Of a stretch of DNA of 64,000 nucleotides, positions 13,279-26,446 are shown piece by piece; position 1 is the stretch's first letter; each line of letters begins with the position of its first letter. Location of the stretch: contig NC_044572.1 in assembly GCF_901933205.1 (NCBI RefSeq), positions 30,280,501 to 30,344,500 on the forward strand, in the 5' to 3' direction. Below the pieces are notes generated by a model. The model was not told the origin of the DNA, made no database searches, and was given only the letters and a program-made list of their open reading frames with translations. The position numbers and the translations under genes are program-made. Origin of the DNA: Camarhynchus parvulus (Eukaryota > Chordata > Aves > Passeriformes > Thraupidae).

Positions 13279-14624
13279 TATTTATGGTCATGGACTTGAA
13301 TGGGGAAAGCAGAGCAAAGAGAAAATGTATAGTTTTGTAAGTATTGAGACTTCTTTCTTCCTACCTGAGCTGATCTTTGCTTATTACACAAAAAAGTTGA
13401 ATGCTGCTGCTGAAATGGCAGCAGCATAGAGTAAATGTCCTTATCTGTGTGTTGTAACTTAGAAATATGAGTCCTGTTTCCTAAAAATCAGGCTGAAAAT
13501 GGTGTTTAGTTGCCAAACATTCTGGACGTTGTTAAAAATAATAATTGAATAAGAGAAATTCTGAGAAAACTGTCACAAAAATACTAGCTCATATTTTATG
13601 TATTATTGGGGAAGATGTGTTTTAAGCAATGAATGTAAGTCATTGACTCTTTCAGATACACACATTTGTGGAAATCAAATAATTTAAGTTTGTTAAACTT
13701 TTATTATTTTAAAACTAAGAACACAAGAGAGTGAATTTACCGGCAAACCCCCTTGACCTATGATTAAAAAAAAACCACAACAACCACCAGAGTTTTTTAA
13801 TTGGAAATTTGTTAGTACAACAAGAAAATGCTGAATGCATTTTTTTTCAGTTCTGGAGCTCCTTTTATGTAGGTTTTATCAAAAAGCAGGATATATATGT
13901 AAACACTTCAATTTCCAAGGGTATTAGCCTAGTTTTTAAAGAGGAATTTAACATTTCCAGCTGGTAAGATTAGTGTATGTGCATCTTTACGCCTTCTCAG
14001 AAGCTATGACTTGTCTCCAAGTTTTGGGTTGAAAAGAGCATTTAGCATCTGACTTTAAGTGTCTTTAAGAATTGCAACAAGCTTATTTGGTTTTAGTTAC
14101 CAAAGAGGTCATTAAACAAAGAGATGCTTTCTTGCCAATAGTAGGATTAAAAAATCCCAAACTGAAGCTGAAACAAACTGAAACTCAGCATCTGAAGAGC
14201 TGAGACAGTATAATTCTTTGGCCACTATTCTGCCTAATTCTAGCCTACTATGACTAAAAATATGTGCTGGTAGTGGTGTTTGTACTTCAGCTGCACCTAA
14301 AGGTTTCAGGATATTGTGCCTGGTGTTAGGTGAGCATAGAAATGAAGTTTCCAAAGTGAGCTCTTTAAGCACTTCTGACTGCACAGATCTGTAAAGGTTG
14401 GTTGGAATTGCCATAATGTCAATATCTCTATTTACTAAACATTGCTTTAGTGTAAAAAATAGGTTTTGAAAGTGGCATAAATGTACTGTTGCTCTTCGAT
14501 AAAAGTATTTGATGTATTTATTGCATTTATATGCCATATAATTAGTTGGTATGTCTACTGCTTTCCCGTTTGTGCTAGATATATGATCAAATACTAAAGT
14601 GAAAACAATTCATACTTTTCATCA

Positions 14625-14675
14625 TATACATACATACATATACACACACACACACACACACACATACACACACAC
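14625..14675. repeat. (CATA)n / (CA)n compound microsatellite
   Basis: CATA units pass into about eleven CA dinucleotides, one CATA interruption, then more CA. It is probably length-polymorphic. The apparent 75-codon frame rich in His-Thr and Tyr-Thr at 14599-14826 is a direct translation of the repeat and is not a gene. Confidence 0.95.
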
Positions 14676-17600
14676 TTCTTCTCATTTATGTTGCAAAAAG
14701 TATCTGGAAGAAACTAAAGGTTTCTATTACCACTCCACACTAGGAATTTTAAGTATGCAAACAGGAACTGTGCTAGGAGCAGCAGATCTCAGCAGTGCTG
14801 GCAGTTTTCTTCAACAGAGAACATGAGAAGGAAGAGTCATGTTCTCTTTGAGATGCTTGCTCTAGACTGATGTAAGAAATCACATAACCAAATAGAAATC
14901 CCAATGCTCTGTATCCCCATCTCTTACTGCCTTCAAGCCAGGGCAAGGCTGCTGTGTTTGTTGCTGTGTAATGATACAGTATGAAAGTCTTGGGGCTATG
15001 GCGCTCTTCCTTAGGCCTAGGAACAGTAGCACAGACGTTTTTGCGTGAGGTACATTAGCCCATGTGAATGTCCCTAAGCAACTCAGGAGATCTTAATGAC
15101 ATTCAAAGACAAATCTATTCTCGTTTGGTCTTCCATTTGAAATTGGAGTGTCTGGTGATCATGATGGTATAACAAAGACGTAAAAAAACAATTTGTACTG
15201 GAACTTGCATAGCTAAGACAGTAAAAGTATATTATTTGGGTTGTCAACACTAGATGCACTGGGCAGTACTCAAATATGTCTCTAAGTTCAGTGCTACTCA
15301 AACCAGTTTTGGTAGAAATCTTATGTATATGTCATAAATCAGCCACTTCTAATGAATTTTCCCATATACATACTTTTTAATTTTTATACTAGTTTGTCCA
15401 GTGCTAGCTTGGCAAAGGATGAACCATTGTGTGAAGAATGAAGGAACTCCTCTGCATATCAGCTTGTAAATATTTGGGAGTTATGAGGATGATAGTAATT
15501 TTTACCTTTCCAGCTCCAAGCCTTATATTGACCAGCTCTACATTAGAGAGAGAGAGATAAAACAAGTTGGAACATTTGGGACTAATGATTTTTTCTCCTT
15601 AAAATTTCTCTGACTCTGTTGACATTTTATATCAACCTCCACCCCCCAAGTATTTGCAAAATAATAATAAAGAACCTATTATATAATATTACCTTTTTTT
15701 CTTGATTTTTTTTGCTGGTTGTGTTCTGATTCCACAAGGAATGTTGAAACAAAAAGATGTCTCTGAAGAAATTTAGATTGTAGTTCTTAGAGATAATAGT
15801 GCAAGTGGTTGTGGGCATGTGTACAGACCAGATAGAAAAAACATCTCCAACCTTTAACAGAGGTATTGTTATAGAAATTGTATTAGTTTCTGCATGTATT
15901 TGGTGCACTGTTTCTATTATTAGAGCCTTTATTTCTACACGGCATGTGGATTTTAGCACTATTCTGGAAGCAGTCAGCTTGTGTAACAAAAGACAGATTG
16001 GTGTGTGGTCTAAAACTTGAATTTGTCCATGAGTAAATTCTGTTTGCCCTAAAGGGAGACTTTGCCAAATTCTAACCCTGAATTCAAGAGTTTCAGTCTC
16101 TATAGCTAACGTGTTCTTGAACTTGTTTTGTTTTTTATTTTGAAATTCACCTACTATGTTAAGTCACAAGATAATATTTGAAAAATCTGTTTTCTGTGTC
16201 ATATCTAGCTAGACAGAGTTTTGTCAGCTTTTGATGAAAATTGTGAAGTGCCTTGAGACTTGTGACAGACTCCATTTGTGTTGTACTATATTAAAAACTG
16301 TTGTTTTTTAGAAAAAAATAAATCACATTTTAGTTCCAGATCTACTTGAATGCTTTTTTAGCAGAAAGCAGACTAGAATTTTCTTTAACTTATTTTCTGG
16401 ATTTAGAAGTCATAATTCATAAGCATTCAGTGCTGTCAAAAGATGTGCATATTCCAGCAAGAATGAGTTCTCCCAAATGTGCCTTTGCCCCTAATGGGTG
16501 CCATAGATGTATGTTGTAGTCATGTGAGTCTGTATGAAAATAGGTAGAAACCAAGTGGATTGTGAATTTTGGGAGGGAGATAGGAGGTGATTTTGAGATC
16601 TGTTAACTGAAGGGGGTTAGCATATTAGAATAGAAGAACAAACTCACTTTAGGAAATAAGGCTGGGAAATTATCTGGGTCTGCTTTTTCCTACTGTGTTT
16701 CTGTTGTTGAGTAGGGTATTTAATTTTGGAGTAGATTTTCAGTACTTTAGTGCAGTATTTTCAGTACTTTATCAAAGGGTACAATTTAACATAAATGTGC
16801 TGTACTGTGTATGTATATTTCATTTGCATGAAGCTACATCAAGTTGCTGTATTAATTTCTGCATTATGGAGAAACAATTTTTCATAACTTAAAATCATTC
16901 ACTAACCTAAGAAAACTGAAAAAGACCAAACCCAAAACCCCAAACCAGACTGACAGCTGTCAACTTTTAGTTTCACCTTCCTGAAAGAGATTATTCATTT
17001 TTTTTTTCCTAAAAACCAGGCCTCTAACTGCTATAATTTTCATTCACTTCAAAATAACTTGTCAAAATTACTCATTTCAGACTGTTGGAGCTTTAGACTA
17101 GAAACCGATACAAGATTTTTGCACTATCATTCTGTCAAGCCTTGTAAGACAAAGATTCTGTGCACTCACATGAAATCCAGACCAAAAAGACAGTTTCTGT
17201 AATTTGCTAATTTCTTAATAGCAGGATCTTTTTACTTAAATAATTTTAAATTCTTTTTGAAATGAGGGTTAAGGACTAGACAAAAACAGAATAATTGACT
17301 ATTATTAAAATATATATATATAGCATTTAATTTGGATCACTAAAATAATAATTCTGGCAAGTTTTAAAATGCAGAAAAGAGCAAATTAGCAAATTTTCAT
17401 TAGTAAAATGAAACATTCGCAGACTTTGTTCAAAGATAATTCTAAAAGGAATAATATAGAAAAAAATGAATTTCAAAATCAGAATATTTGAAATAATAAG
17501 ATGAGAGAAAAAGAAACGATAACATTATGTTATACTGTATTAATAATGCTTGGATTATATGATTTGTCTTCATGTATTTTAAACTTAGAGTAAGAGCGTA

Positions 17601-20600
17601 CCAGGTTGCTTCCAAAAATCCACCCAGAATTAGGACTTTCTTCCTGAGGCCATAGGGAAGAATGAACTAAATATTAGTGTAGCTTTAGCATTGAACTAAT
17701 TTCTTCTGCCTGCTTGGACCCTTGTTCCTAATATCAAATTCTAATACTCTACATAAAAGTGAACATAGGAGTGTTGCAATTGCTTGATTTTGTCATTTTA
17801 TCTGGCTGATGGGGCAGATCTATCAAGCCAGATGAAAACAACTGAGTTTTGTGCAGCTGCCTTTTAAGATTTGGTTGCTGGGAATGGCAAAACCATTTTC
17901 CACTCACTGAGATAAACCAGTGTCATAGGAGGAGGAGTAGAAGCAGTTCATCAGTACAAGATCATTTATTTGTGGATTAAAATTGTGCTGTGATGTACTG
18001 CCATACTTATGAATGTCATGCTTTGCTTGAATTTTAGCCTTAAATGTTTTTCACATCAATTGCTGAAACTTCAATTGAGATAATCTTTCAAAGCAGTTTG
18101 TATCATACCTCTCAGAAATACATTTTACTATCTAAACCTTTCAATTTCATCAGTTTAGGTCTGTTTTCAGGAATTTGTTTTATACATGCAATTTTTACAT
18201 GAGTAGAGAAAGGTATTCATGGGTCTGTGAAAACCCATCGGTCCTGCATTTTTTAAAACACTCACAAGAACTTTTCTGTCCTAATTATTGCAATGCTAGT
18301 GGCTAAGGAGTGCATTCAGAAATCTGTAAATCTGTAGTCCAGCTTACCCTGCTTTGGTGTGAGCTAAACTAACTAGAAACTGGTGTTTGTGGCATTAAAT
18401 ACTTGAAAATTTTCCCCTGGGTATTTGACTTTAATCTTTCTGCCCTGAGGCTTTCCTGTGTTCTCTTAGCTTTCCAGAAAATACATGACTGAAATCAGTA
18501 CAAGCTTTTCACTTGCCTTCTTGGCTTAAGCACAAATACCAGTAGGTAAGTAGGTGGGTTGGCATGTAAACATTTATTTTGAGGATGCTTTGCAGTCCAT
18601 GTGAGCTAGGAATATTTCACACTTGAATGCTTGTTTTTTTTTTTTTAATCTTATGGCTTCATTTGGGAGTTTAAACAAAGTGTGTGTGAGAAAGTGATCA
18701 TATAAAGTTTAGTTTGAATATCTCTGGTTAGGTTAACTGAAGATGGTTGTTTTGTATGAGCTTACTACACAGTCTTGTTCTTATTGCACAGAGAGATCTT
18801 TTGAGAGCCAGGATGATTCAATATTAACTCCTTTGGGGTTTTTCAGTTTGTTTCCAGCAAAGGTAGTGTTTTTGGTATGAAGAATCAAAATTTCCTGTTG
18901 TCCTACAGGCCTTAAAACAGAGAATCTCTATCAATATGAAAATCCTACCAAGAGTTTCCCTTATACAAATAACAGGAAAAATAAATCCTTTGTGAGAAAA
19001 AAATTTGTTGACAAAAATGGAATGCACCAAAGCTTGGAAACAAATGTTAAAAAACTACATGCGTGCACCAGGAAATACAAAGAAAAATAGTTGTACAATA
19101 ATAATTTGAAAGTTTTGTTTCAACAATGAGGAAGATCTATTTAGTACTGAAATATTTTCCTTAACATATTATGCTGCCAAACTGCATAAAGTTAAGCACT
19201 GCTCAAAGTATCAGACATATTCCATTAACTGGAATGCAGTGGTGGTGAGTCTCATTCTTTATAGCACTTCCTTAGTTATGTTTGGTGTGTTAACTGTTAC
19301 TGCTAATAACTCTGTAGTATATTTTTCATGCCTTCAAGTACAGAGTTCTTCTAAAACATCTTTACAAATGTATTGCTGGTGAGAAGGCTATTTGCAGAGG
19401 ATGTGAGAATTGTATGTAAAATGTTAGAGTTGACAAAATTGCTTGCCAAATCTAAAGTATTAGACTGTCTTGAAGCTGAGTCAACTCAGGTTTGACATCA
19501 CACTGACATAGTTCAGAAGCAGAACAAGAAGGAGGCTTTCCCATACTATGCCATGTGAATATAGCCTGGGATTGTAGTAGAAACAGTTGTATCTTTGTAG
19601 AATTTTAATTATGCATTCTAAATATGTACATTACAATCACATCTGAATTATTTACCTTTCTTTCCATTTTCCCACTATATATGTGCAACAAAACTAATAA
19701 TTTAAATACTCTTAATTTCCATTGCTTTTGGCACAGAGTTAGATCGAGGCCTATGAAAACCATAAGCAAAATTTAACTTTGCACCCCGAAGGCTGCTAGA
19801 GAGTAAGCATTTTTTTGTTTTTCTCAGTGATAGAAAATGTCAGAACCCTTGAGCTCATTGCCCTGTGCTGAGGTCTGGCTGCCTGAGCTCAGTGCCAGTT
19901 TTGACTCTGCAGTTAACCAATTTTGTGAAGTGATAGTGAGTCTGGAAGCCTTGCTTTGATGTGGGAGGAAGGTGAGGTAGGTTGGTTGGTTTTTAAGGAG
20001 TCTTTCAGGGCATCATTCCTCTTCATTGATGCCCATTCCTTTCAGTGGCTACCCTGGCCTGGCATCAGTGCACACCAGCTTATCAGAGTGCAGACTGCCT
20101 TTGGGGTCTGATCAAGGATTAAAAGACTCAAATCACCTTAACTAGAGCAATAAAAAGGTTGTGGAATTTTAATCAGTGGGAGTTAGTATCCCTGTGTATT
20201 GAGTCTTTGGCTTTCGTGGGACTGAAGAACCTTTAGGATTGTGAGGCGTGAAGGTAATTCAAAAGGGGTAGCATATAATAACAGATGAAAAGTCCATAGG
20301 CCCTTGCTCAGGAGTGCTGGTGGGTGAGGGGATCAGAAAGTATTCTTATGACATTGATAATGTTTTAGATTTTATGATGTCATTAGTTGGTGATCACTGG
20401 CTAGGAGCCCTGAAATTAGCAAATTTTTTGAATGGACAATAAATCCCTATAAAATAGCTCAAATGCTTAAAAAAAATCCTGATTTTTTTTCCCCCAGTAT
20501 ATCTAATCACAGAAAACCAACCTTTCTAAACAAAATTAATTGTCAATGTCAGTTTTTAATTCTTAAGCATCCCAAACCCAAGGGCAGAATACTACATGCA

Positions 20601-21059
20601 TTACTTCCCTAAAAATAAACAGAACAACCAACAGATTCTTAAGCTCTTAGAAATGCTCTAAAAATGTCTATCTTCTATTTGTGTTTTGCATTCCTATAGG
20701 TTAATATAACCCAAATGATTTTCCTCCTGATGTTCTGCTAACTGAATTTCCTCTGAGGCACTGTGTTTTGGTATATGCTATCTCAGAGTAGATTTTTATA
20801 TGCAAACTATAACTCTCCTAAGCACACTCCGTTGACACCTCTTTAAGTACAGTTGCACTGGCAGTAATATATCTGCATGGGAAGAATCCACTAAACAATA
20901 AAATTATGTAAATCAGACTATAGGAAGATTATTCATAAGCAAATGCCTAGATATAAGCTTAGCATCTCCTCTGTGGTTCATGGATTTTGTTAAAGTATGA
21001 CAAACAATCCTGGCAGAAATCACAAGAGAAATTAAGATCAAAGCCTAAGCATAAACTAA
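14676..21059. other. Non-coding unique AT-rich DNA
   Basis: I recognise no gene or mobile element. Small items are a GA run (GAGAGAGAGAGATA) near 15547, a direct repeat of TTTTCAGTACTTTA at 16736-16749 and 16758-16771, an A/C tract at 16914-16950, a short (TA)n near 17311, and a T13 run at 18634-18646. Frames are all short and overlap antisense frames. Confidence 0.65.
16736..16771. repeat. Short direct repeat, 22-bp period
   Basis: TTTTCAGTACTTTA is present twice, at 16736 and 16758. A local duplication with no associated gene. Confidence 0.8.
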
Positions 21060-21560
21060 AAGAAATGAAGTATTTTCCGCTCATCAATTAACAACGTGCT
21101 TTGCTACCAGCCTGCAGTCATAAACCAAAGAGGAAATCACATTAGGCTGCTTTTATAATCAGGAATAGAAATGGCACTTATGTATAAAAAGAGAAAAACT
21201 CATTACGTTTATCTCAGTATTGTTTCTTAATTGTTTTTTCCCCCCATCATTGTTATTCCTCATCATTCATATTCAGATTAGATACCTAATTTTAGATGAG
21301 CGACCAAGTGTGTAATAAATGCACGAATTCCATTTGGTTTAAATATCCCCATCTAATTACCCTGTGCTTTTGTTATCAATCTCAGATGTTAACAGTCTAA
21401 TGGCAAAAGGGGTTTTAGTAATTAAATTGTTAGCAGCATTATTGTAGAGCACGTTGACATACCAAACACATGGAATCATAGCTATAAATAGTCCATAAAG
21501 GCTCTCAGTGGGAGAGAGATTAAAAAGCAAAAGAATAGCAATTCAATATTATATTTCATA
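21060..21560. promoter_or_regulatory. Candidate conserved non-coding element / developmental enhancer
   Basis: About 500 bp of non-repetitive sequence is dense in homeodomain-type cores: CAATTAA at 21085, TTAATTG at 21227, CTAATTA at 21353 and TAATTA at 21419. GATA-type (TTATCT, TTATCA) and A/T-rich motifs lie between them. It retains some CpG (CCGC, ACGT, GAGCGACC, CACGAATT), although the window is CpG-poor. There is no open frame and no low-complexity sequence. This texture is common in deeply conserved vertebrate non-coding elements. That is inference by eye; no alignment was done and the target gene is unknown. Confidence 0.35.
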
Positions 21561-24500
21561 TCCTCTCCCTGTATTTGGAACTACCTTATTCTTGTGTCCA
21601 GCATTGTTTACCATTTTATGGGGTATTGAGCTTTTCCTATTCTGAATTTCTTTAGCATCTCTTAGATGCTGAAGAAAAGGAAGGTCCTGCTGGAAATTGC
21701 ATAGTAGAGCCCAGAAGACTCTTTTCTATTTGCTCCTGTAAACCAATGCTCCAATAGTGGTAAATGCAAGTATTAAGTGACAATTGCTTTCTCAATGTGT
21801 TTTTTTTCCTCTCTCAGAAGATATTTTATTGAAAGAAAGATGTGGGAAGCTATGCTGTTGAAAGGACAGCCATGGTGTCCTTTCATGTAGGACAGTAATG
21901 TCAGTATGTGTTTTTGAATAAGATGTGTGGAGTTACACCCAGTTATAAATGGTTGTATTGATTTCCATAGCAGCAGGGGACAAGTATGTTCCTTCTCATC
22001 TTCAGAATGAATATAGTGAGTTGAGTTGTGTCTTAGTTTTCAAGTAGGAGGTGTAAGGAAAGAAAAAAAAAATGTCTTCAGGCCAATGTAATTAGGAAGG
22101 TTTTTTTCTCCCTCTGCTAGGCTCTAGCAGGCAGCTCTTCTGCTTTCCCTGCAATTAAAAACAGAGAAGAGAAAGAGAAACAAAGGGCAAACTTTAGTGG
22201 CCATGGTTCAAAGAGTGATATGGAGTCACTTCCCCATCAGCTGCCTGTCTTTTGCTGTGTAAATGTTCTGTAGGTGAAACTGGATGTCTTCATGAAGTGC
22301 AGTCTTGCTGCTGTCATTTCAATCTCTGTGCCTGCCCCGTCCCACCACTGCCTCCTTCTGCACCTCTTCTTTGCACACCTTTTTCTCCCAGGGCTATTTC
22401 ATTGTCACATCCCTTGCCCTGCCTGCCCTTCCTCGCCCTGACCTTGGTCAGTCACACGGTCAGTCACACAGGGTGGCCCAAGTCAGAAAGCTCAGCTTAG
22501 CTGCACGTCTGGTTAGGAGAGGTTAATGCCGAGGCTGGGTTTTGCTGGATGAGAACTGATGGTGTAAAATCCTGTGAGTCCCTGTGTGTCCTGTTGAGTA
22601 AAACAGAGAAGCTGAGGGACTTTGCCAAAAGAGAGAAGGGGAGGAAAGGCCAGGATCTGAAGATACTTGGCTGAATGGCAAGTCAGGATAGACTAATGGT
22701 TTGGGTTTTGGGATAGGAAGGAATTTTCCTCTGAGTCATATTAGCAGAAATGAATGTGGTTCTTTTTCCTTCCTTTACAGCATAGAGTCCTGTTCATTTG
22801 CAAGGTTCACCAGGTTTGTTTTACTTAATAAAATTTCTTCAAGGCTACTGCAACTCCTTTTTTTTGTCCTCCCTTCCGTCTCTGTTTCTTGCTCTCTCTC
22901 TGTCTCTTTCTTCCACTAGTTTCTTTTCAGTGTACTGCTGTCTTGAGGCTCATGGATCTATCCTGTGAAAACTCTGGCAAGTATTTTGGAAAAAAAATTA
23001 AATTATATTTTCTTTCTGATTTTTGGTGTGCTGAAGGGCTAGCATTAGTTTGGGTATGCACCTACTTGGAAAGAAACTTCCATTAAATCAGTCATTTTAG
23101 TTTTAAAGAACTGAATCAAGCCACCCAGGTGTCTATCTTGGATTCCTGTTAGCTACCTTTAGGCTGTTTCTTGCTCACTGCACTAATTTTGTGGTTTGTC
23201 CTCTGAGGTGACTCATTTTTCCATGACCTGGAATGTCCTGTAATGAGAGAAGAGGGACTTAACACTATATTTTGCATTTGAGCCTGTTTACTACACAAAA
23301 TCTAGCTGTTACAACATTAATTTTTTAAATTGAGTTAGTCCTTGAATTTACTTGGTGTTTTTTTAAATGTATGCGTAAAGTGAAATCAGAGAGAGGTTAC
23401 TACAACACACATGGGGTATCAAAGGCTTTTGATTTTGAAGACTTCATTTCAAACCAGAATACAAGAGTTACATTTTTGTCTCCTTTTTTGTTCAATTAAA
23501 AAAAATCTGGTTGACATGGAGTTGCTTCTCAGTGTGTACAAAATGTACTATAGGCATAAATGTACAAGGCATAAATCTGTCATAAATCCTAAAATCACAA
23601 CAGCTGTTGAGTTGATTGTAATGCTCATTTCATGTTTATTAGGATTTCTATAGTTATATTTCCTAATTGTTCATCATTAATGAAGTTTCCACATCTTGTA
23701 GAGGTCACTTCAGTGCCTGTATCAGGAGATATTAAAATGGAGTTAGATCATGTTTTTCAGTGGGCTTTGAAATCTAATTAGGCAGTTAAATTCCACAGCT
23801 CAAAATAAACGGAGCTCCATCTTTTCTGTGAGCTATTTTCAAACAATGAAACCTGCTGAGTACAGACTAACTACAACATGCAGTGCACAGATTTTGTTCA
23901 TCAAGAATAAAAATGGTGCTGAAGTATGCTGTTACAGCCTGAGAAATGTGAGAGCCGTGGTTTCAAAAATTGACATTTAGCAGTAAAATATACTGTATAT
24001 ACACAGTGTAGATAGGGAGGTCATGTATTTTGTGCAGACTGCCATTTATACTTGCAAGTGAATTATTATTATTATTTGCCGTGAAGAATGGCAAAGTTTA
24101 AAAGAGTGTTTCACTCGCTCCAAGCAGGTCTTTTGAGAGATTCATTTAAGAGATTAACTGCTATAAATGAAACAATCTGTCTTGCGGAAATGTGAAGTAG
24201 GCGATTGCCTCGCCTTGACCTGTAAGTACACAGAAACTTTAGCCTCTGAGGATACTTTTTAGCACTTTTTCTAAAGCTTACTAACTTTTAAAGCTTTTTG
24301 AAGTGCTAGAATAGACAAATGAAAAGTCTTTTAGGCTATATTAACATTTGGACGTGTGTGCACTGCACTTGTGAAGGCACTGATGAACCTTTGCTGGTTG
24401 TGGTCACAGGCAGGCTTCACTTGTAATGAGCCTAAAATTCTTGCTTACATTTTGTTCATGTTCACCTGAATGACAAAAGATGTGTGCTAAGCCCTGTGCT

Positions 24501-25845
24501 AGCGGAGTGGATCTGTCAGTGCCACAGTCCACTTGGAAACCACTGCTCAGCAGTGAGAACATTCTGCCCCAGGGCTGGAAGCTGTTCAAGCTGCACCCAA
24601 GTGCCAGCTGTGTTTCCATGCGGCAGCACAGAGCTGGGCAGGCTCTCCGGTGCAGAAGCAGTAACTTGGTACTTCCAAGCTGTTAACCAGAGTAGCCATT
24701 GCAATGAAGTGGTGTTAGAAATTTCACCTCATCCTTTTGCATCTAGAATAATTCCAAGGTGCACAGCTTTAAAATACAAAAAATGGAATTTCAGGAATAA
24801 ATCATTAAAGATTTTTAGCTCTAGACTAGGTTTGCATTGTCCCTGAAAAATCCCCAAATTTTTTTCCAGATGACGTTGTGCAAATTTGGATGAGGGACAG
24901 TTAACACAGCAAGCTTTCAAATGTCCTCTTTTTCATAGTTCTGTAATGTATTTATGAAATTGTTTCTCACTTGTTCCTTTGCTGATGCCCCTGAAAATGA
25001 CCAAAACCAGCTTGGTACAATTTCTGTTACTACTAACCATGTTAGCCGCTCTCTTATCTGACAGATCCTGCTAGATTCAGTTGAATGCATTACAAAAGCA
25101 TATTTATTTCTAAAAAAAACATAAATAAATACACAGAGAAAGAGATATTATCCAATATAGAGTTTCAGTGTACTGTAAAGCTATGCCAGTCCAAATAACT
25201 TCATTATCTTTAAAAAATTAAAATTGTGGGGTTTATACATCTTCTTATCTAAGGAATTCTATGGGTTTTAGCTGTATATAAGTGGCCCAGCCTTTCTCAT
25301 TCTGCCTGAGTGCTCTGGTCACACAAATGGGCTATTCCTTTTGGGTGTAAGGTGTTTTAAGAAGAAATTCCTCACATTTTTACTCTCACTTGCATATTTT
25401 GATCACCTTTCTCTTTCTCATCCTTATTTTCTCTGATTTTTGTTTCCTATGGTATATCAGTTTCTCCCTTCTTTGAATGTCAAAGAAGTTCTGCCTCTTG
25501 CTTCCTCTTTAAAGTATGTTGGTTTAGTCTAGAAATTAGCTGTCTGTCCCAAGCCTCTCACCACTGACTGTTACAGGATTACATTATGTTGGATGTAGTC
25601 GTGTAGACGACTGATTGGGAATTAATGCATCTTCACTCTTCAGCAAAATCGCCAAATAATGAAGAGAAGCCTACAGATGGTGCTTTAAATTAGTATTGAT
25701 ATGATATTGAAAAAAAAATCTGGAGCACTGAGATTACTTTTGAGACTTCTCATTATCACCTAAAATCTCCAAAATTATAAAAAGATATTTTCTTTCTCAC
25801 CTCCTCCTCCACCTTCAAATCAACATCTACACAGATAATCTAAAG
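21561..25845. other. Non-coding unique DNA
   Basis: No gene recognised. A pyrimidine-rich patch at about 22857-22918 carries CTCTCTCT and TCTGTCTC runs. Somewhat GC-richer unique sequence lies at 22300-22520 and 24480-24660, where overlapping frames of up to 120 codons on both strands cancel each other as coding evidence. The repeated ATAAAT words at 23545-23590 are minor. Confidence 0.6.
24075..24235. promoter_or_regulatory. Possible conserved non-coding element
   Basis: Following an (ATT)n stretch there are about 160 bp of non-repetitive sequence. It has five CpG sites (GCCGTG, CTCGCT, TGCGGA, GGCGAT, CTCGCC) in a background where CpG is scarce, plus AGATTAACTG and TTGACCTG motifs. CpG retention can mark constraint or low methylation. 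This is inference only. Confidence 0.25.
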
Positions 25846-26446
25846 GTGAGGCTTAGTGCCCAGGTGGCCAAGAAGGCCAATGTCATCCTGGTCTGCACCA
25901 GCCACAGTGTGGCCAGCAGGACCAGGGCAGTGACTGTCCCCCTGTACTCGGCACTGGTGAGGCCACACCTCAAATCCTGTGCTCAGTTTTGGGTCTCTCA
26001 CTACAAGAAAGACTTTGAGGTTCTGGAGGATGTCCAGAGAAGGGCAATGAGGAGCAGCTGAGAGAGCTGAGGGTGTTTAGTCTGGAGAAAAGGAGGCTCA
26101 GGAGAAACCCTATTGCTCTCTACAATTCCTTGAAAGGAGGCTGTAGCCAGGTGGGGGTCGATCTCTTCTGCCAAGTAACAAGTGACAGGAAAAGAGGAAA
26201 CAGCCTCCAGTACTGGAAGTTTAGACTGGATATTAAGAAAAACTTCACTGTAAGGGTGGCCAGGCACTGGAGTAATCTGGACAGGGAAGTGGTAGAGTCA
26301 CCATCCCTGGAGGTATTTCTAAGATGTGTAGATGTGGTGCTTAGGGCTGTAGTTTGATGGTGGACTTGGCAGTGCTGGGCTAACTATTGGACTGGATGAC
26401 CTTAGAGGTCTTTTCCAACCTAAACAATTCTATAATTCTGTGATGT
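25846..26446 (+). mobile_element. CR1 LINE, 5'-truncated 3' end (ORF2 C-terminus plus 3' UTR)
   Basis: A CR1 insertion reading left to right. Frame 25846-26061 carries the ORF2 segment [18 protein letters not shown] then [16 protein letters not shown]...VLEDVQRRA, the standard CR1 C-terminal region. Frame 26073-26357 carries [46 protein letters not shown] and [12 protein letters not shown]. The two frames are offset, and roughly 35 bp normally found between them appears deleted near 26047. The copy ends in ATTCTATAATTCTGTGATG, the CR1 tail with one base changed. No target duplication is evident, as is usual for CR1. It resembles the CR1-F type, with subfamily uncertain. Fairly well preserved but non-functional. 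Confidence 0.93.

Larger units (their letters stand above)
8041..14624. other. Non-coding unique DNA with low-complexity patches
   Basis: No gene or transposable element is recognised. Listed separately are the T/G tracts at 9525-9597 and 10421-10555. Other small features are a 12-bp tandem pair (ATGGATAAGTTA/T) at 10400-10423, a CA then A-rich patch at 12049-12095, and a 19-T run at 13260-13278. The longest frame, 141 codons on the minus strand at 14112-14537, resembles no family I know. Confidence 0.65.

Noticed and set aside
14112..14537. 141-codon minus-strand reading frame
   Set aside because: No domain or family resemblance; isolated in AT-rich unique DNA.
14599..14826. Short frame encoding a His-Thr/Tyr-Thr repeat
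   Set aside because: Direct translation of the CA/CATA microsatellite.
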